A program made the translations under genes and the position numbers. Positions 11,353 to 23,424 of a DNA stretch of 64,000 nt are shown here, piece after piece. The notes under the pieces were generated by a model. The model searched no databases. It had not been told where the DNA came from and worked only from the letters and a program-made list of their open reading frames with translations. Positions within the stretch are counted from its first letter, which is position 1. Each line of letters begins with the position of its first letter. Source of the DNA: Diphasiastrum complanatum (taxonomy: Eukaryota; Streptophyta; Lycopodiopsida; Lycopodiales; Lycopodiaceae); the NCBI GenBank assembly GCA_029204225.1, contig CM055097.1:2757801-2821800 (forward strand), given 5' to 3'.

Positions 11353-12670
11353 AACTTGTAACAGACGTAGAGATGAATGGTTGATGACAGGAGAGAAGGT
11401 TTTAGAGTAGTCAATACCATATCTCTGAGAAAATCCCTTCGCTACCAGTCTTGCCTTATATTTCATCACATTCTCATCTGGTTCGTATTTGAGCTTGCAA
11501 ACCCATTTGCATTTGACAGTCTTGTGCTTATGTGGTAATGGCTGCAACGTCCATACCCGGTTCTTCCTCATGGACTCCATCTCTTCGTTCTTGGCCTGGA
11601 TCCATCTGTCCTTCTCTGGACATTCAATCGCCTCCTCGAAAGTCTTTGGTTTGCCACTGAATCCGCAGAACTCTTCTGATGTGGAAGTTGAGCTGCCTGG
11701 CACGTATCTTGTTGGTGCTCTTCATGGTCTTGTCGACCTTCTAGGAGATCCTCTTGGGACAACAATGCCTTTGTCTTTTTCTGCTCTGCTAGGTACGAAA
11801 CCATCTTGGTTTACAAGAACTGTAGCAGTAGGCTGCCTCTCGAATCTTTTGTCTTCAGATTCATCGTTCGAATGGGAAACGACTTGAAAAACTTCATTTT
11901 CGTATTCGTCCTCTGCTCCCTCTGTCACTTGCAGCAAGTCATAGTACTGTCTCTCCAGAACTTTGTAGCTAACAGGATCATCATTGGCCATTGTCCTACT
12001 CTCATCAAATCTGACATGTCTTACTGTTTTCACAGTGTTTGTGTCTGGCATGTAGACTCTGTAGTATGACGAATTGTTGTCATAACCTACCAAAAATCCC
12101 TGTTCAGCTTTCTCATCAAGCTTCTTTCAAATCTTATCAGGTGTGAAAGTACTGTACTTTAGGACCATAGATGGATCTACAAAAGACCCACAAGAGTGAT
12201 TGGATGCTTGCTTAACAATCTATCAAAAAACTAGATACAAAAAGTTGATCTAGATTGGCAATTTGACAAACAACAAGCATTATCAATCAAAAGCATTGAT
12301 CAATATTGAAATCCGAGCCCTCACGTGTGTACTACAGGCTGTAGTACGGCCTTCAAGCTAAGAAACAAGTAGAAATTGATTTGGGTTCATTTGGATCACA
12401 AAAACTCAATGTACATAGTGAACTAGCTTGAGATTCCAATGAGCTCCAAAATTTTTCTATCTTTTCACTATGGGAGCTTGGAATACATAGCAAATTTGAC
12501 TTCCTTCTTGAAGTTAGGTGGATTTCCAGCATGTAACCTTCTTGCCCTAAAATGAAACCCTAGCCTAGTTCCTAGAGTTATGATTGGTAGGTAGCTAGTT
12601 GGTCAGATATTCACCTTAAACTTAGATGTAGGTCCTATAAAGTAGGGATGACCACCAAATAGACATGACC

Positions 12671-13038
12671 AACTCTCTTGACTTGACCTAACCTACATTA
12701 GGATGGGTTTACCACATGGCATCATGGCCTCACATGTGTGGGACCCAGTTGTGTACACAATTTACACTATTCTACATGGTTTTTGATCAAGCTAGATTTG
12801 CCAATTTTTGGCAATTCTGCACACTCCTCCTCAAATTTAGCTTGATCTATTTACAACTCTCTTGACTTGACCTAACCTACATTAGGATGGGTTTTCCACA
12901 TGGCATCATGGCCTCACATGTGTGGGACCCACTTGTGTACACAATTTACACTATTCTACATGGTTTTTGATCAAGCTAGATTTGCCAATTTTTGGCAATT
13001 CTTCACACTCCTCCTCAAATTTAGCTTGATCTATTTAC
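12671..13038. repeat. 184-bp tandem duplication across LTR end and purine tract of B
   Basis: 12671-12854 and 12855-13038 are near-identical. Each unit holds the last ~160 bp of the LTR, the purine tract and the start of internal sequence. The repeat edges share CAACTCTCTTGA-like text, so slippage or unequal exchange between short matches is the simplest origin. Confidence 0.85.
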
Positions 13039-16000
13039 AACTCTCTCTCTAGATGAATGAATGCTTTTAGAAATGTCTAAAAAATCCAGCTACAAACAAG
13101 GAACTTTTGAGACTCCAATAGAGAATGATGTCCATGAAGGATCTTTCACCACCTCTTAAAGGATCCCTTACAAGATGTTCCACAAATGTGTCTATATACA
13201 TATAGCACACTTCAAAAACTATACATCATGCCAAGCCATGGATTCCAAGGCATTTTTTGCACTTGAAGATACATCAATAAAACTATTAAGTGCATACAAA
13301 TTGTTGCCAAAGACAACTTGCCTTGCTTGATCCATATGATTGAGCCTAGATGGCTCCATCTTGATACTCATGGTTCTTCTTGGAGTCCTCGGGTCTTGAG
13401 CTTGCTCCTCCACTTGACTTGACTCCAAACCATCAATGAATTGAATAAGGTGTTGATCCAAAGGTGCTTCTTCAAGTTTACAAATCTTCCACTTTTGAAA
13501 GATCACATTTCCACGATTGACAACTTCTTTGATGGAAAACAAGTAGATTCTACAATCTCTACTTGAAGAGCAAAACACTACCATTATTCCTATCATTGAA
13601 ATATGATATCCTTTGGTCCTTACATTGGAATGATCATGCTCAAAGCATGTGGACACAAAGATTTCCAAAGCAAATGATGTTTCATCTTTTGTGACTCTAT
13701 TCAAACTATTACAAAAATAGTTATGCAATGAAATTGCTTTATCAACAACAAATGTAGATTGCAAAGCATCCCATTTCATTGTCTTGTCATACAAAGTAAT
13801 AAACACCATGAATCTTAAAGGTAAGAAACAAGTCACCTCATGTCTACTACTACTTTCCAAACAATATTCAAAGATAGTAGACTCTCCAATGCTCACCACC
13901 CTTGCAAGATGCACACTTGAATGGACAATTTGCATGCAAGTTGATGACTCAGCCATTGCCATTGAGGACTCCCTTGTAACTCTCATGATTTGAGGCTGAT
14001 TCTCAAGATCTTCCTCCTTTTGATGCTCCTCCTCAATGCGAGCAAGATCACACTTTGCCAAGATCACCTCTTGAGTGATCTCCTCCTTTGCCAAGCTCAT
14101 TCTTTCAAAAGCAACACTAGCTTCCAACTTAAACAATCTTCCATGTTTAAATCCCTTTGCAATGCAAACATCATTCTTCAAGATGAAGCAAACACCATGC
14201 TTAAAGTGGACATCCAAACCACTTTCTAAGAGTAGACCAACACTAAGCATATTCTTGGTGATTGATGGTACATAAAGGACATTTTCTAGATCCATGCATT
14301 TTGAGGATTCTAGACACAAAGAGATGGTATGAACACCATCTATTCTACACTCTTCATCATTTGCAGTAAAGACAAACTTTTTAGTAGCATTGAAAGAGTT
14401 TAAGGTTGAGAAAAAGTCCTTTTTCACAAGACATGTGGGAGCTAGCCCCACTGTCGATCCACCAATTGTCTCTTGAATTGCTATTGCTTGTTGGTGAGGA
14501 TGTAGATTCCATCAAGAATACATCTCCTTCATCCTCCTCCTCCTCCTCCTTTGCAAGGTTTCCTTGTTTGTCCTCCTCCACTTGTGCTCTTAGCATCTTG
14601 TAGCATTCAGATGCATAATGCCCCTTCTTTCCACAAAAGAAGCATTTTTGCTTTGACTTGTCCTTTGAGCTTGATGCGTCATCCTCTGCTTTGGCCTCCT
14701 TTGGATGCTTTTTCTTTCCATTGGTCTTCTTTTTGCCCTTGAATGAGAAATTGGCTTTCTCATCACCATCCTGCAAAGACAAGGAACTCATCCTAGATTT
14801 TGCATGGAGCATCCTACACTCTTCAGCCACTAATACACTGTGAAGTTTTTCTATAGTTGGCAAAGTGTCTTGGATGGCAAAACGTTGGACCAAATTTGCA
14901 AAGTCATCTCCTAGACCATTAAGGACAATTTGTACAAGCTCTCCATCATGAATCTTCTCTCCAATGGAAGCCAACTCTCTATTTAGAGACTTGATTCTAA
15001 GTACATAATCCTGTGCACTCTCCTCACTTCTCCTCATGATTTGCAAAATCTGGTTTTTAAGCATGAATACTCTTGAAGTGTTACGAGATTCATAGATTGA
15101 TTTTAAAGAATCACAAGCCTCTTTAGCACTAGTACATGCTGATACTTCTCTCAACAAATCATTGCTCACATTCATCTTCACACAATACAATGCAAGCCTA
15201 GATATCTTCTTGTAGCTAGCTAACTCCTGTGCACCTAGAGGTTCATCTTCATCTTCAATCAAGAACTCATAAAGGTCTTGGAGCACCAAGAGTGACTCCA
15301 TCCTAACCTTCCAAATAGCATAATTTGTAGAGTTCAATCTCTCACTAGCTTCTACAAGGTATGCTCTAGCAGATCCCATCTTACTAGTGACTTCTACAAA
15401 CAAGAAATAGATTTGATTGACTTGAAACTCACAAAGGTCTGACACTTGCAGTGTTTCACTCAAATTTGATTTCTAATCCAACAAATGGACTTATAATCAT
15501 AGTTCTATCACTCCCTCACAAAGCTAGAATGAAGATAAGATGAAGTGATAACTAATTTCAAACAAATCTTGCCAAGAAATGGATTTGATTGTCTCTAGAA
15601 ACTCACTAAGGTCTCTCTCTTGTAGTTTTTCACTCAAATTAGATTTCTAATCCAACAAATGGACTTATAATCTCAGTTCTAGCACTCCCTCACAAAGTTG
15701 GAATGAAGATAAGATGATATGAAATCTACTTACAATCAAATCTTGTCAATTTTGGCTATTTTTGGCCAAAAAAATGACTTAATCTCTTTCACACTTTTTG
15801 ATGTACTTTCAAGACCTGTGAAACAAGTTTAGAGGACCTGATTTCAGCCTAGTTTAATTAGATCTCATGACCCTAAGTCAAATATAATCAATGGCACTCA
15901 ATCTTGGTAGCTTATTCTAAGATTTCCACTAAAAATTACATCAAAAGCTCACAAATTTAATTTCTTTGGATCAAATGAATAACATGCATTAAATTCAGGT

Positions 16001-16185
16001 TCAGAGATGCCCACACATGTAGATAGTATGGATTTGGACCCCTACCAAGTTTGAGATCAAATCTGCTCACCAAAATCAAGATTCTAGCTTGCCCTCTCAA
16101 TACTAGTTTTTAGCACCAAAACTTGCTTAAAAATGGATTTGCATTAGATCAATGGCTTATGCTCTTGTACTTGGCTATGATACCA

Positions 16186-16884
16186 TGTGAATACTATACT
16201 TTAGGACCACAAATGGATCTACAAAATATCCACAAGAGTGATTGGATGCTTGCTTAACAATCGATCAAAAAACTAGACACAAAAAAATTGATCTAGATTG
16301 GCAATTTGACAAACAACAAGCATTTTCAATCAAAATCATTGATCAACATTGAAATCTGAACTCACACGTGTGTAATACAAGCTATAGTACGGTCTTCAAA
16401 CTGAAAAACAAGTAGAAATTGATTTGGGTTCATTTGGATCACAAAAACTCAATGTACATAGTGAACTAGCTTGAGATTGCCAATGAGCTCCAAAAATTTT
16501 CTATCTTCTCACTATGGGAGCTTGGAATACATAGCAAATTCGACTTCCTTCTTGAAGTTAGGTGCATTTCCAGCATGTAATAAGGAAGTTAACTCACCCT
16601 TCTTGCCCTAAAATGAAATCGTAGCCTAGATCCTAGAGTTATGCTTGGTAGGTAGCTAGTTGGTCAAATTTTCACCTTAAACTTAGGTGTAGGTCCTATA
16701 AAGTAGGGATGACCACCAAACAGACATGACCAACTCTTTTGACTTGACCTAACCTACATTAGGATATTTTTTCCATGTGGCATCATGGCCTCACATGCAT
16801 GGGACCTACTTGTGTACACAATTTACACTATTCTACATGGTTTTTGATCAAGCTAGATTGGTTAATTTTTGGCAATTCTTTACA
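16186..16884 (-). repeat. 5' LTR of B
   Basis: 699 bp, TGTGAATACTATACTTTAGG to AATTCTTTACA; primer site on its left, TCAGG duplication on its right. It carries the palindrome CACACGTGTG at 16363-16372. Confidence 0.85.
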
Positions 16885-19128
16885 TCAGGAATATGTGCGT
16901 AAGCTGCACAGCCAAAGATTATGACGTGAGACAGGTTGGGCTTTCTACTCCCTCGTGTGGTGTCGTGTGAGGGACACGAGACTTGCCTGTTCTGTTCTGG
17001 ATGTATGCGGTTGTAGCTACTTCTTCAGCCCACAGTACCCTTTGAGCCTTCGAGTAGGCCATCATAGATCTGACAGCTTCCATCAGGGTCCTGTTCTTTC
17101 ATTCCGCAACAGCATTGTGCTGCGGTGTGTAGGCTGCAATCCTTCTGTGAATATTCCCACAATCATTGCAGAAGTCAATGAAGCGATTCGAGATGTATTT
17201 GCCACCTCAATCCATTATGATCTGCTTCACTTTGCTGCCTGTACATCTCTTAGCTCAATTCATGTACTCCTGTGAATTTATTAACTGCTTCAGATTTATT
17301 CTGAATAAAATACACTCTGGCAAATTTGCTATAATCATCAATGAAGACTATATAATATCTGGGGCCTCCTACTGAGATCACATTGAAAGGCCCACAGATG
17401 TCAGAATGCACTAACTCCATAATCTTAGTCGTTCTGTAGGAGTCTTTGATGAATGGAGTGCATGACATCTTACCCTTCAAACATGCATCACATGTGGTCG
17501 AACTGGTTGCATTCGAGATGCTGACCCCTGTTATTGCTCCATGATGGCTTGCTTGGTAAAGTGCTATTGAGTTCATGTGGCATAGTCTTCTGTGCCACAG
17601 AGTGTCTGGCAAGTCATCATGAGTTTGATGCACCTGATCTGCAAGTAGGCATACCTTCAGATGATATAGATTTCTTTTTCTTTTTTCTTGAGCGATCAGA
17701 GTACTAGTATTGGCGTCAACCACATTGCATGCTTTGTCAGAAAATGTCACACGCATTCCTGCATCTACTATCCTTGCTACAGAGTAGGTATGAACAGAAT
17801 GTCTTTGAGCCGTCTGTCTCTACCGTTGGTGTTGAGCCATAGTGAACCAATACCGTTCACTTGCTGTTTAGATCCATCTCCAAAAACTATGAATCTTGAA
17901 GGATCCGCACTTCTGAAATCAGACATTATTTGTCTTGATGTCACAAAGTGTGAGGTGGCTCCTGAGTCTAGGATCACCTCATGTGTGTCAAATGTTAATG
18001 CTACACACACGTCTTCACAAATGTAGGTGGTCGAACAATTTCTGTTCGATCTTTCCTCGCCCATTTTTGAGCTCTCTGGCTCCTTGACATAGGATGAACT
18101 GTTGTTGTTCTCCTATCTATTCTACACTGATTTGTTTCTCAGATTCTGGCGGCAATCCACTGTTGCATGTCCCTTCTTGTGGCAGTGGATATATTCAATC
18201 TTTGGATTGAGCTAGCATGTATCAACCATGTGCCCGTCTCGTCTGCATCCACACAAGTCTTATTTTTTCCACCTTGTTGTTTTGACCTCCCTTTGCTTTT
18301 CTAGTTTCCTTTGCTGGTCCCCTATGCTTGTTGATCACGATCTTGCCTCTGATTCGACTCCCTCTTAGGCTTGAATTGTTTCTTTGTTGCCGTAGAGGGC
18401 CTGGTCACAACCATCTTTGTTATCAAGATGTTCTCAGGGCTCGACTTCCTCTCGAATCTCGACAATTGCCTTTTCGAGGTTCATGGTAGGATCTTTCGCG
18501 AGCAGGGTTCTCGTCATCTGAAATGATCTGGGCAAGGCTCTCAACATGTATGTGAGCTGCTTCTCAGCTGACACTGCGTTCTCTGCTCCAGAGTTGTGTA
18601 GTGATAAAAATAGATCTTTCATCTTTCTTACGAAAGAAGTGAGGTCTTTTCCATCCCACTGTAGATTTGTCAACCGATCTTCCAGCATCATGATTTGACT
18701 TCTTGATTTTGTTTGAAATCTTGTGAGCAATGCATCCCACATCTCCTTAGCTTTGGAGAGTGTAGCCAGGTCAATTGTGAGACTATCTTTGATGGATGAA
18801 GATAGCAAGGCTACTGCCTTGTCATTTTTCTCCTTCCACTCGCGTAGCTCCTTGCCTGATGTTGCAAGCATCTCCTCTGTGCCATCCACCCAGGGGTATA
18901 AACCTTCGCCCTTGAGTATTAGTGATGTCTTAACTTTCTAGGCTAGAAAGTTAGATCCTGAGGAATAAAAAATTGTAAAGATCTTGCTCTGTATGCTGCT
19001 GATTGAAGCCATTGCTTCGGAAGTCTGTTCTCTTGTAGATGGTTGTTTGTCTAAATGCTTGGCCTCCTGGATATGATAGCTTCTTGGCTATGTTAGGTTA
19101 TGACAAGGTAGGTAGGCTCTGATATCAC

Positions 19129-20123
19129 TGATGAGTTTTGATTGCCGTCTCAGTCGTGAAACAGTCACTAAATAGTCGCGAAAGCGAAGCGAACGATTCA
19201 ATGCGATTCGGATGGAGCTCAGATGTGATCGCTGGACACTGCCAGCTGAATCAATCCTACAGTCCTCCAGAATGTAGTCAGGCACTACTGATCTACGTTT
19301 ATACATTAATGTAGCATTCAACGTTTCAACCAAGGTGCGGAATTAAATGAATGAGAGAATCAGACACACGAATAATAGCAGACACATTTGCATTCAAGAT
19401 CATACATCATAAAAGTGATATGTGCACAATGGCTACAAGATCATCTATTGATTTTCTCTGATTCTTCAAGCACAACATGCAGATCTATGTAGTGCGTTGG
19501 CGTGAGAGGAATACAGTTCTCTCACAACTGGATGTCTCGCTTACTAGCAGACTTGTGGATCTCTATGGATCCTGCTCACAGAACTTGTCTCACACGCAGG
19601 TGGAGTTCTTGTCTATAATTCGTCTTGATAGCTTACTAGCATCAGACTTCTACATAGATCTCTGTATATGCCCCTCTATCAAGTATCATCCAGTAAGTAT
19701 ATAGTTGCTATGTGTAACCTTTTAGATTAGAGTAATTAGATCTACAACTAATCAAAAAATTACAAGAGTGGCAGATTAGCCACGACCTAGAGTGTATCTG
19801 CTGATGTCATGCCATCAGATCAGACATCTGTACATCTGGGTACTTGTATGACCTTGCTAGTCCTTCATGGAGCGTGAGGGCAGAAAAAGATTTTGCGACA
19901 TTTTTCTTGTCGCGTCGTTGGTTTCGTTTCCATCGTCTGACTTTCTCGTGTTGGACCGCAAAAGATTCTCGTTCGCGAATCTTTCGTGTTCATGTCTTCT
20001 CCTCAAGTGTTCGCGAATCTTTTGTGCTTCGTGTTTCTTGACTTTCGTGTTCGCAAACATTTTCGTCAAGCAGAGGGCTGAAAGCTAGCAAAGCTTTGGT
20101 AATAGAAACATTTTGTTTCTTCA
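19129..20123 (-). repeat. 5' LTR of D
   Basis: 995 bp, from TGATGAGTTTTGATTGCC to TTTCTTCA, placed by the primer site on its left and by the CACTC duplication on its right. It contains TCGCGAA- and TTCGCGAA-rich text near 19970-20030. Confidence 0.8.
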
Positions 20124-20128
20124 CACTC

Positions 20129-21950
20129 TGTATTTTTGTTCAGATCCTTTGGCAACAAGCCTTGCCTTGTAGCGAGAAACGCTACCATCTGCATTCAACT
20201 TTTTCTTGAAAATCCAGCAACAATTGATGGCCTTCCATTCTTGAGGAAGAGGTACTATGGTCCAAACCTTGTTCTTCTTCAACTATTTTTGCATACATTT
20301 GGGGCTACTAATTGCTTCCATGTATGTTTCTAAGTTCTTCTGTTAGCCCACAAAAGTCATTAGTAATGTGTGATTCCTTACCTTCAATGAACCTCTATGA
20401 GAGTTTCCTTTTTGTTAATGATCTTCTATAAGTTTGTTGGTGACATTCTTCGTTAGGTGGCTGATTTTGGACATGATTTTCAACTTGTTGTTGAGGCATT
20501 CCTTGTTGTACATCTTCATATAAATTGAAGTATCTGGGGAACTCCAAAGCTTTGTATCCCTCCACCATAGCCAGAAATAAGTCTTCGTTGAACTTTACAT
20601 GCCTGGAAACCATAATTGTTTTGCCAGAAAAATCATAGACTTTGTATGCATGAGACACAGTAGAGTAGCCAATAAACATTCCCATGGTAGACCTTTCATC
20701 TAACTTTGATCTCACAGTCTTAGCTTTTGAAACATGAACATACGTAGCACAACCAAATTTTTTAGCATTAGATAAATCATGTTTTCTGTTGTACCATAGT
20801 TCATAAGGAGTTGTATCCGAAACCAGTACGATATTGTAAGTAAGTGACTCTGGCAATAGCTTCAGCCCAAAATATTTATGGGAGCTTTGCTTCAGCCATC
20901 ATGCAATGGGCAGGCGCTTCTACCAATGTTCTATTTTTTCTTTCAGATATTCTGTTGTATTGAGGTGTGTATGGTGGAGTGCATTGATGAATAATCCCCT
21001 TCCTTGCACAGAAGTCTTTGAACTCGTTGCTTGTGTATTCGCCTCCATTGTCAGTCCTCAACACTTTGAGCTATCTACCAGCATGGCTTTTTAACAAAGC
21101 ATAGTCTTTAAACTTTTCAAAGGCATCCGATTTGGACTTAAGAAAGTAGGTAACAACCATATGTGAATGACCATCTATAAACGTGATAAAATACTTTGAA
21201 CCGGACAACGAATCAACTTCAAATGGGCCACATATAGATGAGAATACTATTTCTAACAAATTTTCAACACGCTGATTTGTATTATTAATGAAGACGAGAT
21301 TGTTTTCCCTTCACACAAGCATCACATAATTCATGAGGACTATTTCTCACATTGATACCCAAAGCCAGCCCTTTTTGAGACATTTCTAACAATGACTTGT
21401 AGTTCAAATGACAAAGTATTTTGTGCCATATACTATCACTATTATCTATGACATTCAATGAATCAATGTAGCATGCTATTTTAGTCTCATATAAATTTCC
21501 TTTCGAGAACCTACACTAATAACATTGTTTGTGGTAGAATCTATGATTTTACAACAATCTTTATCAAATAAACCTATCAAATTCAAATCAGCCATACAAT
21601 ACGAGCAACCTACAAGAGATCCTTCTTTAGTGATGGAACTTCTTGAGTGATGGAAAGAGAATCATTTCGCTGAGCTCTTTGACTCTGGCATTTGTGGACA
21701 GCAGAAGGTTTCCTATGCCTTCCAAGTGTGTGCTTGCTATCATCACCAAGGCAGACACATTATTCAACTAGAACTTTACGAAAACTTGTTAGAATGTTCC
21801 AATGAGTAGTAATGTGAGAAGTAGCTCCTAATTAATCAATGATTATGTCATGAGTTTCTTGAACCAAAAAACAAGTATCTACTGCATTTCCATGTCACAC
21901 AAATGGGCACCAAATAGCTATCTTTATCTCTTCACTGTCTATCTATTGTG
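20129..21950 (-). mobile_element. Copia element E, right part (integrase to RT start), broken
   Basis: Minus-strand order from right: protease-like GATSHIT text near 21820, pre-integrase cysteine motif near 21300-21330, integrase core 20876-21259 with TDNGGEYTSNEF and ERKNRT motifs, integrase C-terminus 20580-20860 (GCATYVHV, FIGYS), linker, and the start of RT 20145-20330 (YKARLVAKG). It continues at 10591-10930 across insertion D. No gag or LTR was recognised to the right; the right boundary near 21950 is approximate. Confidence 0.8.
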
Positions 21951-22065
21951 ATATGACTTCAATGATGTTTCATGTACTTCCAAGAGTATAATGATCAAGA
22001 CCATGGAATGGTTAGTGCTTGTTTTAACATCTTATTCTCTTCATTCATTTGGATTGGATGATTAG

Positions 22066-23424
22066 CTAGTGTGATGAGCTAGATTTTGAGTGATGAAGGT
22101 GTCCCAGTAATGGCTCTACCTTCTCAGCCCAGTTCAGCAGTTCATCATCATCAGAATAGTAGTCTGTAAACTGCCAGTTCGGGCTATACCATGATTGACT
22201 GACAGCATGAGCCAAAGCTTGCCTTGCGTGGAAGTTCAAAACCCTGCGGAAAGGCCTCTGATTGTTCGCAAATCCGATCACTGGCTCTCGATTCATCTTT
22301 TCAAAGGTGACACTTGCAGCAAGAGCTGAATCGGGTTCCTTAATTAGTTTGCAGTTATCGCATGCTAGTGAGATAATTGGCTTTCGAATAAGGTTTGGAT
22401 CCAAGACATAGCAAAGCAGCTCATTTTTCTTGGAGATGAAACAAAGCCTGAGAGTGTCGTAAGCTTCAGCTATAGCGCAGTACATAGGTAGAGCGTTTCT
22501 AGGATTATTAATATTTTCAAATCCCATTACGTCCCAAGCTACTGCTGCCCATTCTGGTTTGAAAAGATGAGGAGTCACCACGCAAACTGCTGGCACAGTT
22601 TGATTTAGCACAATACAGTACATGCGAGATTCGGATCCTTCGTACTCGGATTTGCTGTATCCGTAAAACTTTAGAGCATTCTTCCGGAATTGTGCCTCCT
22701 GTTCCTTGGTTATACCCACAGTCATGTATGATAGGTTTGCCATTCCGATCTTCATTTGAATATAGCTGATGTAAGAGAGCTTGTCAGCTTTGATCTTGAG
22801 ATCATTCATAGCCTCTTGTAGGCATTTGATTGATGAGTCTACTTGCTCCAGATTGTCAGATAGAGTTTTCTGGGATTGTTGCACATGAGATTTCAGATCT
22901 CCGAGGCGCAACGTCTGCCGAGCTGGAATCTCCTCTATCTGATTTTCTACTCTTTCAATATGTACCTTGATTTGTTCGACTGTCTCCAACTTAATATCAC
23001 CAAGTCTTTCTTGAACTCTGTCGTAATTCTTGCCAATTTCGGATATTCTTTCTTCAACCTTTGTAAGTCTGCTTTCTATCTCGGAACAGTTAGGGGCTGT
23101 TTTGATCATATCTTTCGTCTTAGTTGAGGCTTGGCTTTTGCTACATACGTCAATGCTAATTTTTAAGTGAGGATCGTTGCTTTCACTTTCACTTTTAATT
23201 AATGACAAGTCCTGAGCTTCAGCGGTCATCTTGTCTCCAACACCTTCTGCTAAAAGATTCTTGCTTATAAAATCATCAGCAACTTCTTTTTCATCGATGT
23301 GGTGATATTCTGCAGCTTTTTCCGGGTATAGCTGCAGTTCGGGATGCATGCAGGCAGTAAGAGACCGTCGCTTGTTGTGACTATCGCTGTTTCCCCTAGA
23401 ACCAAAGACTCTGTTCCTTGACAT
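22066..23424 (-). CDS. Uncharacterised coiled-coil protein with HNH-nuclease-like C-terminal region
   Basis: One uninterrupted 452-codon frame ending in TAG, the longest clean non-retroelement frame in the window. Residues 1-110 are polar and low in order, 113-225 have heptad-like Leu/Ile/Val spacing with many E/K/Q and look like a coiled coil. Residues 266-332 resemble an HNH_2-type fold: Cys270, PHLF around His286, then NPRNALPMYC (307-316) and AYDTLRL (321-327). In classical HNH proteins a second His sits before the Asp; here Glu320/Ala occupies that place, so catalysis is doubtful. The tail (393-435) is well conserved-looking (HARQALAHAVSQSWYS, acidic DYYSDDDELL). Start chosen at the first ATG; a 5' UTR intron is possible (TTCATTGCAG near 23610 on the minus strand). 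Family assignment is from memory and tentative; function unknown. Neighbours are old Copia E downstream and repeat-poor sequence upstream. Confidence 0.7.
   Translation of the reverse strand: MSRNRVFGSRGNSDSHNKRRSLTACMHPELQLYPEKAAEYHHIDEKEVADDFISKNLLAEGVGDKMTAEAQDLSLIKSESESNDPHLKISIDVCSKSQASTKTKDMIKTAPNCSEIESRLTKVEERISEIGKNYDRVQERLGDIKLETVEQIKVHIERVENQIEEIPARQTLRLGDLKSHVQQSQKTLSDNLEQVDSSIKCLQEAMNDLKIKADKLSYISYIQMKIGMANLSYMTVGITKEQEAQFRKNALKFYGYSKSEYEGSESRMYCIVLNQTVPAVCVVTPHLFKPEWAAVAWDVMGFENINNPRNALPMYCAIAEAYDTLRLCFISKKNELLCYVLDPNLIRKPIISLACDNCKLIKEPDSALAASVTFEKMNREPVIGFANNQRPFRRVLNFHARQALAHAVSQSWYSPNWQFTDYYSDDDELLNWAEKVEPLLGHLHHSKSSSSH

Larger units (their letters stand above)
12142..16884 (-). 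mobile_element. Copia element B (RT-less family), inserted in D; broken
   Basis: Flanked by TCAGG at 12137-12141 and 16885-16889. Minus-strand order: 5' LTR 16186-16884, primer site TGGTATCATAGCC at about 16173-16185, leader, a long gag-to-protease frame (about 14381-15463) with zinc knuckle CFFCGKKGHYASEC and protease motif WWIDSGASSHM, then pre-integrase and degenerate integrase C-terminal text (about 13219-14451), a purine tract, and 3' LTR 12142 to about 12830/13003. No RT or RNase H. LTRs differ by roughly 8% by eye over about 290 bp. Same family as copies A and 0; a non-autonomous derivative whose gag is still largely open, with a small number of breaks. Confidence 0.88.
10931..20123 (-). 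mobile_element. Copia element D, inserted in E and host of B; broken
   Basis: Bounded by CACTC at 10926-10930 and 20124-20128. Minus-strand order: 5' LTR 19129-20123, primer site TGATATCAGAGCC just left of it, gag about 18430-19017, zinc knuckle near 18165-18200 (CHKKGHATVDC), protease motif ILDSGATSHF near 17985, pre-integrase HHCC region and integrase start 17250-17640, integrase core to about 16890, then, beyond insertion B, integrase C-terminus 11800-12136 and the start of RT to about 11353, joined to a partial 3' LTR 10931-11352. RNase H is absent. Several breaks; moderately old. Confidence 0.85.

Noticed and set aside
13219-14451. Novel domain in the 410-codon frame of B
   Set aside because: Its C-terminal part aligns by eye to degenerate Copia integrase C-terminus text, so no new domain is needed.
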